DNA from: CALAED01 sp035765195
Lineage (GTDB): Bacteria; Actinomycetota; Actinomycetes; Streptosporangiales; Streptosporangiaceae
DNA length: 64,000 nucleotides
Direction: 5' to 3'
Assembly: GCA_035765195.1 (NCBI GenBank)
Contig: DASTYC010000025.1
Coordinates: forward strand, 62,001-126,000
The notes under the pieces are model-generated. The model was not told the DNA's origin. It saw only the letters and a list, made by a program, of their open reading frames with translations, and searched no databases. Within the stretch, counting starts at the first letter, position 1, and each line of letters opens with the position of its first letter. Shown here piece by piece: positions 25,922 to 33,268 of this stretch. The translations under genes were made by a program, and so were the position numbers.

Positions 25922-27517
25922 ATGGACCCTGCGAACTTCAGGTCCCAACCGTCCGACACCGCCACTCCGCCAGTACCACTACCCGACACGACCGGCGTCG
26001 CACCGCCCGTCGCGCCGTCCATCGAGGGAGCACCGCCGCCGGCGCCGGCCGCGCCCGCTCCGCCCGGGGAGAAGCCGCCCTGGCGGGCGGGGCGCCTGGA
26101 GCCCATGCCGATCAAGAAGCTGCCGAAGGCGCCTCCGTCTGTCCACATCCTCGGCCCCACCGTCTTCTTGCTCGCGCTCGGCGTCGGCATCGGCGAGTCG
26201 TACCAATGGCCGCGGCTCGTCCTCGTCTTCGGCCCGGAGATCCGCTGGCTCTTCCTGGTCGGCGTCACGCTGCAGGCCTTCGTCCTGCTGGAGATGGCCA
26301 GGTACGCCATGGCCACGGGGGAGAGCATCTTCTTCGGGGCGGCCCGGGTGTTCAAGCCCTTGATGTGGCTGTTCTTCATCACCGCGATGGCGGTCTATAT
26401 CTGGCCGGGCCACGTCTCCGCCGGCGCCGGCGCCTTCGAAGAGATCACCGGCATACCGTGGAACATCACCGCCACCATCGGCCTGCTGCTGGTCGGCGTG
26501 CTCATCAGCATGGCCAAGGTCATCTACAACGTTCTCGAGAAGATACTCGGCCTCCTCATCGGGACGCTGGTCCTGGGCACCTCGGTGGTGGCCGCGGTCG
26601 TCGGGAGCTGGGGCGATCTGTCCGCCGCCATCACCGGCATGTTCCACTTCGGCTACTTCCCCGACTCGATGATGACCGCCGCCTGGTTCCCGACGGTCGT
26701 CGGCGCCTGCGCCTTCGCGGGCCCGTCCGGGATGCAGCAGATGTGGTACACCCTGCACCTGCGTGACAGCGGTGCGGGCATGGGCGCGCACATCCCGCGC
26801 GTACGCGGGCTCACGCACGCCGCCCAGGAGGAGACCGTGCCGGCGCGCGGTTTCATGTTCGACACCGACGACCCCGAAGAGATGCGCAAATGGAAGGGGT
26901 GGCGGACGTGGATCACCTTCGACGCCCTGCTGCTCTTCTGGGGCATCACCATGCTGGTGACGATCGCGTTCACGGTCATCGCCGCGGCCGCCGCGCGGGA
27001 CAACACACAGGTCAGCCAGCTGCTGTTGCAGGCCGACGACGACCAGAGCGCGGCTCTGCAGGCGATCTCCAACACGCTGTCCAGCTCGGCCGGCGCGATC
27101 ATCGGGACCCTGTTCCTGGGATTCATCGCGCTGATCGGGCTGAACGCCACGCTCGGTCTGTTCGACGCCTTCTCGCGTGGTCAGTCCGACATGACGTACT
27201 TCTTCATCCCGGGCGCGCGCCGGTTCCGCATGTCGCACATCTACGCGGCGTTCCTCTGGGGCGTGATCATATTCGGGATCATCATCTTGAACTTCGGGCC
27301 GGCCGACGGTCCGTCCGCCATCCTCGACACCCTGGCGTTCCTGTCCACCTTCGCGATGGGCGCGTACTGCGTGGTGCTGCTGCTGGTGAACAACCGCATG
27401 CTGCCGAAACCGATCAGGCCCGGGATCGTGAGCAACCTGGCCATCGCCCTCGGCGCAGTGTTCTACCTCGGCATGCTGATCTTCAGCATCGCCAGGTTCG
27501 GCGTGGTCGTGGGGTGA
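25922..27517 (+). CDS. NRAMP-superfamily (Nramp-like) permease
   Basis: The 531-residue membrane protein has a Pro-rich cytoplasmic N-terminus (about 1-65) and around eleven hydrophobic segments. VGIGESYQWPRLVLVFGPEIRW, QAFVLLEMARYAMATGESIF and MAVYIWPGHVSAGAGAFEEI match the distinct Nramp-like clade in which the metal-binding DPGN of true NRAMPs is altered (here GESYQWPR). Substrate is unknown; since it sits directly behind a 2-oxoacid oxidoreductase operon under a FadR-type regulator, uptake of an organic acid or a metal-acid complex is plausible. ATG 25922 follows AAAGGAG by seven bases; the longer open frame from 25778 has no support. Confidence 0.75.
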   Translation: MDPANFRSQPSDTATPPVPLPDTTGVAPPVAPSIEGAPPPAPAAPAPPGEKPPWRAGRLEPMPIKKLPKAPPSVHILGPTVFLLALGVGIGESYQWPRLVLVFGPEIRWLFLVGVTLQAFVLLEMARYAMATGESIFFGAARVFKPLMWLFFITAMAVYIWPGHVSAGAGAFEEITGIPWNITATIGLLLVGVLISMAKVIYNVLEKILGLLIGTLVLGTSVVAAVVGSWGDLSAAITGMFHFGYFPDSMMTAAWFPTVVGACAFAGPSGMQQMWYTLHLRDSGAGMGAHIPRVRGLTHAAQEETVPARGFMFDTDDPEEMRKWKGWRTWITFDALLLFWGITMLVTIAFTVIAAAAARDNTQVSQLLLQADDDQSAALQAISNTLSSSAGAIIGTLFLGFIALIGLNATLGLFDAFSRGQSDMTYFFIPGARRFRMSHIYAAFLWGVIIFGIIILNFGPADGPSAILDTLAFLSTFAMGAYCVVLLLVNNRMLPKPIRPGIVSNLAIALGAVFYLGMLIFSIARFGVVVG

Positions 27518-27523
27518 TCAGCG

Positions 27524-28111
27524 GTGAACGCGACTCAGGCCCGGCGCACCGGTGAGGTCGTACTCCCCGGTCTGGTGATCGGGCTGGGAGCAGGGGTGCT
27601 CATCGGACTGCTGAGCGTCGCCGGTGGCGCGTCCGCCGGTCGGGCCCTGGTCGTCACGTTGCTCTTGGGCATTCCGCTGGCTCTGCTCGGGGCGCTGTAC
27701 GACGTGCTGCTCGTCGCCGGGCGGATGGGGATCGGCACCATCGCGCCCGCCGTGGTCTTCTGGCTGCCGCTCTTCCCCCTGGCCCGGCTCGTCGACGAGG
27801 TGCTGTCGGATGTCGTGACCGGCGACCCCATCGCGCTGCCGGGCGGCGTCGCGGGCTTCCTCGCCTACGAGGCACTGCTCAGCCTGGGCTTCGCCATCGG
27901 CTGGGTCTTCCTGCACGACCAGCTGGGACCCCTGTGGTGGCTGCGCGTGCGAGCACACAATCCGGTGGCCGCGGGACTGATCGAACGCTACGCGGACCAC
28001 GTCGCCGCGCTCGAAAAGAGGCGTGGACGGGCCCGCGGACGATCTGGCCGCTCCGCTCCGCGGCCGGGCGGCGATCGCGGCTCTGGCCGGCCCGGTGGGA
28101 GGGCGAAATGA
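27524..28111 (+). CDS. small integral membrane protein following the permease
   Basis: GTG 27524 lies six bases after the permease stop. The 195-residue product has about four membrane helices (VVLPGLVIGLGAGVLIGLLS, LVVTLLLGIPLALLGALYDV, GTIAPAVVFWLPLFPLARLV, LAYEALLSLGFAIGWVFL) and a highly basic Arg/Gly/Pro C-terminal tail. It is not recognised. Its tight linkage suggests a subunit or helper of the permease. Confidence 0.7.
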   Translation: MNATQARRTGEVVLPGLVIGLGAGVLIGLLSVAGGASAGRALVVTLLLGIPLALLGALYDVLLVAGRMGIGTIAPAVVFWLPLFPLARLVDEVLSDVVTGDPIALPGGVAGFLAYEALLSLGFAIGWVFLHDQLGPLWWLRVRAHNPVAAGLIERYADHVAALEKRRGRARGRSGRSAPRPGGDRGSGRPGGRAK

Positions 28112-28224
28112 CCTTAGCCGGCGTAGCCGCCGCCGAGCGGGCGCCCCCGTACGCCATGGGACCTCGTGTCGCGCTGAGCAGGGCCGGCCGGGCCGGCCGG
28201 TCGTCGCGTCCGGTGCCCGGACGT

Positions 28225-28911
28225 TCACTCGGCGTCCGCCTGGGCGGCGGGCACGCGCTCGTGGTAGGCGTACTTGGTGCGCTCACTGTGGCGACGTGCG
28301 ATGGCCATGGCGGCGTCGCCGTCACCGGCCTCGATCGCGTCGACCAGCGCGCCGTGCTCTTGCCACGACTCGTTCCCCCGGGTGTGCACCACCCGCCCGT
28401 AGTACCAGCGCACCCTGCGGTCGACCAGCCCGGCCAGCTCCGCGAGCACCACATTGCCGGCCATCGAGGTCACCTGCGCGTGGAAGGCGGCGTTGGCGTC
28501 GACGAGCCGGTCGTGGTCGTCGGCGTCGAGCGCGTCGGTGCCTTCGTTCCACAGCCGCCGCAGCGACTCCACGTCGTCGGGGGTCGCCGCGCCGGCGGCC
28601 AGCCGCGCCGCCTCGCCTTCGAGCAGGCCGCGGACGTCGAGAAGCTGGTCGACCTCCTGCTCGGTGGGGGTGTGCACGAAGGCACCCTGTCCGGGCCGCA
28701 GCTCGACCCAGCCTTCGGCCTGAAGGCGGTGCAGCGACTCACGGATCGGTTGGCGGCTGACGCCGAGCTGCCGGGCGAGCTCAGCCTCGACGAGGTGCTG
28801 GCCTGGCTGCAGCGTGCCGCTCACGATGAGCTCGACAAGTGCGTCGTACACGGTCTGGCGCAGCGGCAGCGGTCGCTCGACCGGACGGATCGGATGGCTC
28901 GGAACTGTCAT
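28225..28911 (-). CDS. GntR-family (FadR/FCD subfamily) transcriptional regulator
   Basis: The 228-residue protein has an N-terminal winged helix (RQTVYDALVELIVSGTLQPG... ELARQLGVSRQPIRESLHRL) and a C-terminal FCD ligand-binding domain with the usual Asp/His metal ligands (VDANAAFHAQV, EHGALVDAIEAG, ARRHSER). FCD regulators usually bind organic acids. It is convergent to the permease/membrane-protein pair and divergent from the gene at 28939; an ATAC-N8-GTAT element sits in the 27 bp between the two start codons, and three related elements precede the oxidoreductase operon. I infer autoregulation plus control of the operon. Confidence 0.9.
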   Translation of the reverse strand: MTVPSHPIRPVERPLPLRQTVYDALVELIVSGTLQPGQHLVEAELARQLGVSRQPIRESLHRLQAEGWVELRPGQGAFVHTPTEQEVDQLLDVRGLLEGEAARLAAGAATPDDVESLRRLWNEGTDALDADDHDRLVDANAAFHAQVTSMAGNVVLAELAGLVDRRVRWYYGRVVHTRGNESWQEHGALVDAIEAGDGDAAMAIARRHSERTKYAYHERVPAAQADAE

Positions 28912-28924
28912 AGCACCATTTAGT

Positions 28925-28940
28925 ATACGGGAGACTGTAT
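28925..28940. promoter_or_regulatory. ATAC-N8-GTAT operator-like site between divergent genes
   Basis: ATACGGGAGACTGTAT lies 14 bases outside the GntR start codon and touches the ATG of the divergent gene at 28939. It matches the site at 19712-19727 in both half-sites and spacing. Binding here would block both divergent promoters. Confidence 0.65.
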
Positions 28941-29583
28941 GCAAGAACCCCCGCCCCCGCTCCCTCTGCCCCGCCTGGCCAAGGGCCGCCACAAGGCGGC
29001 CGGGGACGAGGCCTGCGTCATGGAGCTCGTGTCCTTCCTCAACGAGGAAGAATGGAGCGATCATCCCCGCTGTGTCCAGCCCGTTCTCGCCGCCGTCGCC
29101 CGGGCCGTCAACGACCGGGTGAGCGACGAGGGTCGGCAGCGCCTCGTGGATCTGGCGCCGCTGCTGGCCGGCACGGCTAAGGCCGACTGGCTCGTGGGCG
29201 CCCGCCTGGTGGTGCTGTGCACCGAGGCGGCGTTGAACGCGCCGCCGGTCTCCGCCGGACCACGGCCGGCGGGCACGTGGGGAACGCGGCCGCCGCACCG
29301 TATGTCCCATGACGTCTGGCAGGAGCTCACCGCCGCGCGGCGTACGGCCCGGTATCTGCTCGGCCGCCAGTCCGCCGCCGATCGCGCCCGCTGTCCGTGG
29401 CGGGTACGGGCGACGATCTGGCTGCTCGACCGCGCCGGACTGCTCAAACGGGTGTACCCCTTCGACGCCGCCTTGCAGGTGGCGTTCGCCATCGCCCAGA
29501 TCGGCTCTGCACCCGAGTCAGAGCCCGAGCTGCTCGCCCTGCTCGAAGCCTGCGCCGCCGTATGCGCCGAGGAGCGCGCCTGA
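28939..29583 (+). CDS. conserved actinobacterial protein of unknown function
   Basis: The 214-residue protein contains GRHKAAGDEACVMELVSFLN, EEEWSDHPRCVQPVLAAVARAVND and LAPLLAGTA, a combination I associate with a conserved hypothetical family of actinomycetes, often near phage or regulatory genes. It is soluble and helical. ATG 28939 is the only start before the conserved block, and it overlaps the operator, so the mRNA may be leaderless or nearly so. A conserved Cys/His pattern (DEAC, DHPRC) could bind metal, but no function is known. Confidence 0.65.
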   Translation: MQEPPPPLPLPRLAKGRHKAAGDEACVMELVSFLNEEEWSDHPRCVQPVLAAVARAVNDRVSDEGRQRLVDLAPLLAGTAKADWLVGARLVVLCTEAALNAPPVSAGPRPAGTWGTRPPHRMSHDVWQELTAARRTARYLLGRQSAADRARCPWRVRATIWLLDRAGLLKRVYPFDAALQVAFAIAQIGSAPESEPELLALLEACAAVCAEERA

Positions 29584-29647
29584 CTCGCGGGTGGGCCCGC
29601 CACCTGTGGCAGGGCCGGCGAGCGTGCGGGTCGGTGTGAACAGTGCG

Positions 29648-30049
29648 TTAGAGCGGTGCGGGCTCGGAGGCGGGCCGGACGGTGATGTCGAGGCGAGCGC
29701 CGAGCGCGGCGAGCACGGCGCACAGCGTGCGCGGCGTGAGACTCTCGCCGCCGGACAGCAGCCGGCTGACCCGGCCGGGGGAGACGCCCATGGCTCCGGC
29801 GAGCTGGGCGCGGGTCACCCTGTGCTCACGCATGTACCACGTGATCTCGTCGACGACCTCCAGGGACAGGTCGCGGTCGTCGGGGGACGGGGGAGGGACG
29901 GCAGGGCCGTCGAAGTCATCGAACATCCGTCGCCGGGCAGCGCGCCCATGCCGTCCACCTGCCATGGGATGCCCTCTCCCGCGTGACCGCCGGCGCAGTG
30001 CCGTGCCGAGATCACGGTCGTACAGCTCGAAAATCAAGACCTGACTCAT
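29648..30049 (-). CDS. Xre-family helix-turn-helix regulator
   Basis: The C-terminal half carries a clear HTH_Xre domain: EITWYMREHRVTRAQLAGAM, GVSPGRVSRLLSGGESLT, PRTLCAVLAALGARLDITV. The first 40 residues from ATG 30049 (MSQVLIFELYDRDLGTAL...) are not part of it; MFDDFDGP, about 42 codons later, is the alternative start. The region just upstream is AT-rich and holds a long palindrome, the probable operator for autoregulation. It could be a lone antitoxin-like protein, but no toxin gene is beside it. Confidence 0.75.
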   Translation of the reverse strand: MSQVLIFELYDRDLGTALRRRSRGRGHPMAGGRHGRAARRRMFDDFDGPAVPPPSPDDRDLSLEVVDEITWYMREHRVTRAQLAGAMGVSPGRVSRLLSGGESLTPRTLCAVLAALGARLDITVRPASEPAPL

Positions 30050-30050
30050 C

Positions 30051-30082
30051 TTAGCTATACCTAAACATTTAGGCAAGTCTAA
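30051..30082. promoter_or_regulatory. palindromic operator upstream of the Xre gene
   Basis: CCTAAACATTTAGG (30060-30073) has perfect six-base arms, and outer TTAG (30051) and CTAA (ending 30082) extend it to a 32-bp imperfect palindrome. It is AT-rich in contrast to its surroundings and abuts the start codon at 30049. Confidence 0.6.
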
Positions 30083-30139
30083 ACCTGCTCCGGAGAGCAC
30101 GATCGGCACCGTCCGGCGTCTGCGAGACTGGAGGGCGCT

Positions 30140-31258
30140 ATGGAATACGTGATCCTCGCCCTCGTCGTTCTCGTCCTCGCCGCCATCGTGGGCGGCGCCC
30201 TGCTGCTGCGGCCGCGTCGCCGCCCGGGCGCCCCGCCCGCGCCGCCGAAGGAGCCGGCGACGACGACCGCGCCGGCGACCGAGGCGCCGGCCGCGACAGC
30301 GGCGCCGCCGGCGCCCGAGATCGAGCGGCCGCCGCCATCGGCGGGCCGGCTCGTACGGCTCCGCGCGCGGCTGGCCCGATCGCAAAGCGCGCTGGGCAAG
30401 AGCGTGCTGGCCCTGCTGTCGCGCGACGTGCTCGACGACGAGGCCTGGGACGAGATCGAGGACACCCTGATCGCCGCCGACGTCGGGGTCGGTCCGGCCC
30501 GCCAGATCGTCGACGACCTGCGCACCAAGGTGAAGGTGCTGGGCAGCCGTACGCCGGAACAGGTCAGGGTGCTGATGCGGGAGGAGTTGCTCCGGCAGGT
30601 CGGCCCGGATCTGCCGCGCGCGGTGCGCACCGAGCGGCGCGCCGGGCGGCCCGCGGTGATCATGGTGGTCGGGGTCAACGGCACCGGCAAGACCACCACG
30701 TGCGGCAAGCTCGGCCGCGTGCTGGTGGGCGACGGGCGCAGCGTGCTGCTCGGCGCCGCCGACACCTTCCGGGCCGCGGCCGTCGACCAGCTCGCCACCT
30801 GGGGCGGCCGCGTTGGCGCCGACGTCGTGCGCAAGCACGAGGGCGCCGACCCGGCGAGCGTCGCCTTCGAGGCCGTCCGGGCGGGCATCGACAAGAAGGT
30901 CGACGCCGTCATCATCGACACGGCGGGCCGCCTGCACACCAAGACCGGGCTCATGGACGAGCTCGGCAAGGTCAAGCGCGTCATCGAAAAGCAGGCCGAG
31001 GTCGACGAGGTGCTGCTCGTCCTCGACGCCACGACGGGACAGAACGGCATGCGGCAGGCGCAGGTGTTCGCCGAGGTCGTCGACGTCACGGGCATCGTGT
31101 TGACCAAGCTCGACGGCACCGCCAAGGGCGGCATCGTCATCGCCGTCCAGCGCGAGCTGGGCGTCCCTGTCAAGCTGGTGGGGCTGGGCGAGGGGCCCGA
31201 CGACCTCGCGCCGTTCGAGCCGGAGGCATTCGTCGACGCCATCCTCGGAGACGAGTGA
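30140..31258 (+). CDS. ftsY: signal recognition particle receptor FtsY
   Basis: FtsY docks the SRP-ribosome complex at the membrane and works with Ffh (38503). The 372-residue product has an N-terminal membrane helix (VILALVVLVLAAIVGGALLL), an Ala/Pro-rich linker, an N domain and a GTPase domain: G1 GVNGTGKTTTCGKLG, DTFRAAAVDQL, G3 DTAGRLHT, TKLDGTAKGG, and a final GLGEGPDDLAPF. The membrane-anchored form is usual for actinomycetes. Confidence 0.96.
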   Translation: MEYVILALVVLVLAAIVGGALLLRPRRRPGAPPAPPKEPATTTAPATEAPAATAAPPAPEIERPPPSAGRLVRLRARLARSQSALGKSVLALLSRDVLDDEAWDEIEDTLIAADVGVGPARQIVDDLRTKVKVLGSRTPEQVRVLMREELLRQVGPDLPRAVRTERRAGRPAVIMVVGVNGTGKTTTCGKLGRVLVGDGRSVLLGAADTFRAAAVDQLATWGGRVGADVVRKHEGADPASVAFEAVRAGIDKKVDAVIIDTAGRLHTKTGLMDELGKVKRVIEKQAEVDEVLLVLDATTGQNGMRQAQVFAEVVDVTGIVLTKLDGTAKGGIVIAVQRELGVPVKLVGLGEGPDDLAPFEPEAFVDAILGDE

Positions 31259-31352
31259 GCCGCCGCCACGGCGGCGACGGCAGTGACGCGAGTGACGGAC
31301 GAGCCGGGCCGGCGGGGTGATCGCGGCGCGGCTGAACGCAAGGAACGTGCCC

Positions 31353-31454
31353 GTAACCTCTGACAACGCCCTCGACTGAAGGTCCGAAACACGCTCGAAA
31401 CACATGGTCTCTCGGTTTCACACCGCCGAAACACGAGGGCCTTTCGGGTGAAAC
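31353..31454 (+). promoter_or_regulatory. GlnR-like binding region upstream of amtB
   Basis: Five-base half-sites fall on an 11-bp period: GAAAC at 31386 and 31397, then TTCAC 31417, GAAAC 31428, GCCTT 31439 and GAAAC 31450. GTAAC at 31353 is in phase with the first pair (three periods). This resembles the GTnAC-n6-GAAAC arrangement of actinobacterial GlnR boxes, which activate amtB-glnB-glnD under nitrogen limitation. Confidence 0.65.
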
Positions 31455-31526
31455 CACCAGGCCGGAACCTCTACCCAATCCCGTCTTACATCCGCGTTCC
31501 GTGCCTAGGAGGGGGCTCTCTCCGAC

Positions 31527-32894
31527 ATGAAAATCGATACCGGCTCAACCGCATGGATGATCGCGGCCACCGCGCTCGTCCTGTTCATGACCCCGGGCCT
31601 GGCCTTCTTCTATGGGGGCATGACCCGGGCGAAGAGCGTGCTCAACATGATGATGATGTCCTTCGCCAGCATCATCACCGTGACCATCCTCTGGGTCGCG
31701 TTCGGGCACTCGCTGGCCTTCACCGACAACGGCATGTCGTTCCTCAACAAGTTCGTCGGCGGGGGGTCGGCGGCCGGCCTCCAGAGCCTCGTCCACACGG
31801 CGACCGCCGACGACGGGACGGGGATGCCCAGCCTGGTCTTCTCGGCCTTTCAGCTGACCTTCGCCATCATCACGGTCGCACTGATCAGCGGTGCGATCGC
31901 GGACCGGGCGAAGTTCAGCGCCTGGGTGGTCTTCTCGGCGGCGTGGGCGACGCTGGTCTACTTCCCCGTCGCGCACTGGGTCTGGGGTACCGGCTGGCTC
32001 AACTCACTCGGCATCGAAGACTTCGCCGGCGGGACGGTGGTCCACGTCAACGCCGGCGCCGCCGCGCTCGCCCTGGCCTTCGTGCTGGGCCGGCGCAGGG
32101 GCTGGCCCAAGGAGCCGATGCGGCCGCACAACCTCCCGTTCGTCCTGCTCGGCGCGGCCATCCTGTGGTTCGGCTGGTTCGGCTTCAACGCCGGTTCTGA
32201 GCTGGCCGTCGACGACATTACGGCGCTCGCCTTCATGAACACGCAGATCGCGACCGCCGTCGCGGCCGGGGCCTGGATCTTGGTGGAGAAGCTCCGCGAC
32301 GGGGCGGCCACCTCACTCGGCGTCGCCTCCGGCGCGGTGGCGGGTCTCGTCGCCATCACTCCGGCCTGTGGTTTCGTCGATCCGTTCGCGGCCATCATCA
32401 TCGGCGCCCTTGCCGGCGCGGTCTGCGCCTACGCGGTCGGGCTGAAGTACAAGGCGGGATACGACGACTCGCTCGACGTCGTCGGCGTCCACCTGGTCGG
32501 CGGCGCCCTGGGCGCGGTCTCGCTCGGCTTCCTCGCCGCGTATCCGTTCCTCGACGGGCAGAACAAGGGGCTGTTCTACGGCGGCGGGCTCAAGCAACTC
32601 GGCCTGCAGGTGCTCGGGCCGATCGCGGTCGGCGGCTATTCGTTCATCATGGCGTACATCATCGGCAAGATCATCGACAGGACGATGGGCTTCCGGGTCG
32701 ACGAGGAGGTCGAGGTCACCGGGATCGACGCGGTCGAGCACGCCGAGACGTCCTACGACCTGGGTCCCGCGAGCTCGGGCACAGGGGCGCTCGCCGCGGC
32801 CGCCGCGGTCGGCGCCGCCCAGAGCGCCGCCGGCCGGGCGACGGCCGACGCCGACGGGTCCAAGGCCGGACAGAAGGTTGAGGCGGAGGCATGA
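31527..32894 (+). CDS. amtB: ammonium transporter
   Basis: AmtB conducts ammonium across the membrane and is blocked by its PII partner. The 455-residue product has eleven hydrophobic segments with the family signatures AFFYGGMTRAKSVLNMMMMS, the first pore His in VVHVNAGAAALALAF, and the second in VVGVHLVGGALGAVSLGFL. A cytoplasmic C-terminal tail (MGFRVDEEVEVTGIDAVEHAE) matches the PII-contacting region, followed by an Ala-rich extension. GGAGG at 31509-31513 precedes ATG 31527. Its stop overlaps the glnB start (ATGA). Confidence 0.96.
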   Translation: MKIDTGSTAWMIAATALVLFMTPGLAFFYGGMTRAKSVLNMMMMSFASIITVTILWVAFGHSLAFTDNGMSFLNKFVGGGSAAGLQSLVHTATADDGTGMPSLVFSAFQLTFAIITVALISGAIADRAKFSAWVVFSAAWATLVYFPVAHWVWGTGWLNSLGIEDFAGGTVVHVNAGAAALALAFVLGRRRGWPKEPMRPHNLPFVLLGAAILWFGWFGFNAGSELAVDDITALAFMNTQIATAVAAGAWILVEKLRDGAATSLGVASGAVAGLVAITPACGFVDPFAAIIIGALAGAVCAYAVGLKYKAGYDDSLDVVGVHLVGGALGAVSLGFLAAYPFLDGQNKGLFYGGGLKQLGLQVLGPIAVGGYSFIMAYIIGKIIDRTMGFRVDEEVEVTGIDAVEHAETSYDLGPASSGTGALAAAAAVGAAQSAAGRATADADGSKAGQKVEAEA

Positions 32895-33229
32895 AGCTGA
32901 TCACCGCGGTTATCAAGCCGTTCAAGCTCGACGACGTCAAGGCGGCGCTGGAGGCCTTCGGGGTGCGCGGGCTGACGGTCAGCGAGGCCAGCGGCTACGG
33001 CCGGCAAAAGGGTCACACCGAGGTCTACCGCGGCGCGGAGTACCAGGTGGACCTGGTGCCCAAGCTGCGGGTCGAGGTGCTCGTCGACGACGACGATCTC
33101 GATGACGTCATCGACGTCGTCGTCAAGGCGGCCCAGACCGGCAAGATCGGAGATGGCAAGGTCTGGGCGGTGCCGGTCGAGACGGTGGTCCGGGTCCGCA
33201 CCGGCGAGGTCGGCGCCGAGGCGCTGTAG
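32891..33229 (+). CDS. glnB: nitrogen regulatory protein PII
   Basis: The 112-residue trimeric signal protein senses ATP/ADP and 2-oxoglutarate. The N-terminus MKLITAVIKPFKLDDVKAAL, the T-loop GHTEVYRGAEYQVDLVPK with the modifiable Tyr51, and the C-terminal GDGKVWAVPVE are all normal. In actinomycetes the tyrosine is adenylylated by GlnD. The start overlaps the amtB stop by four bases, so AmtB and its regulator are translationally coupled. The name glnK is equally used. Confidence 0.96.
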   Translation: MKLITAVIKPFKLDDVKAALEAFGVRGLTVSEASGYGRQKGHTEVYRGAEYQVDLVPKLRVEVLVDDDDLDDVIDVVVKAAQTGKIGDGKVWAVPVETVVRVRTGEVGAEAL

Positions 33230-33268
33230 CCACCCGGGAGACGGGACGGCAGCCGGGGAGAGCCCGCC

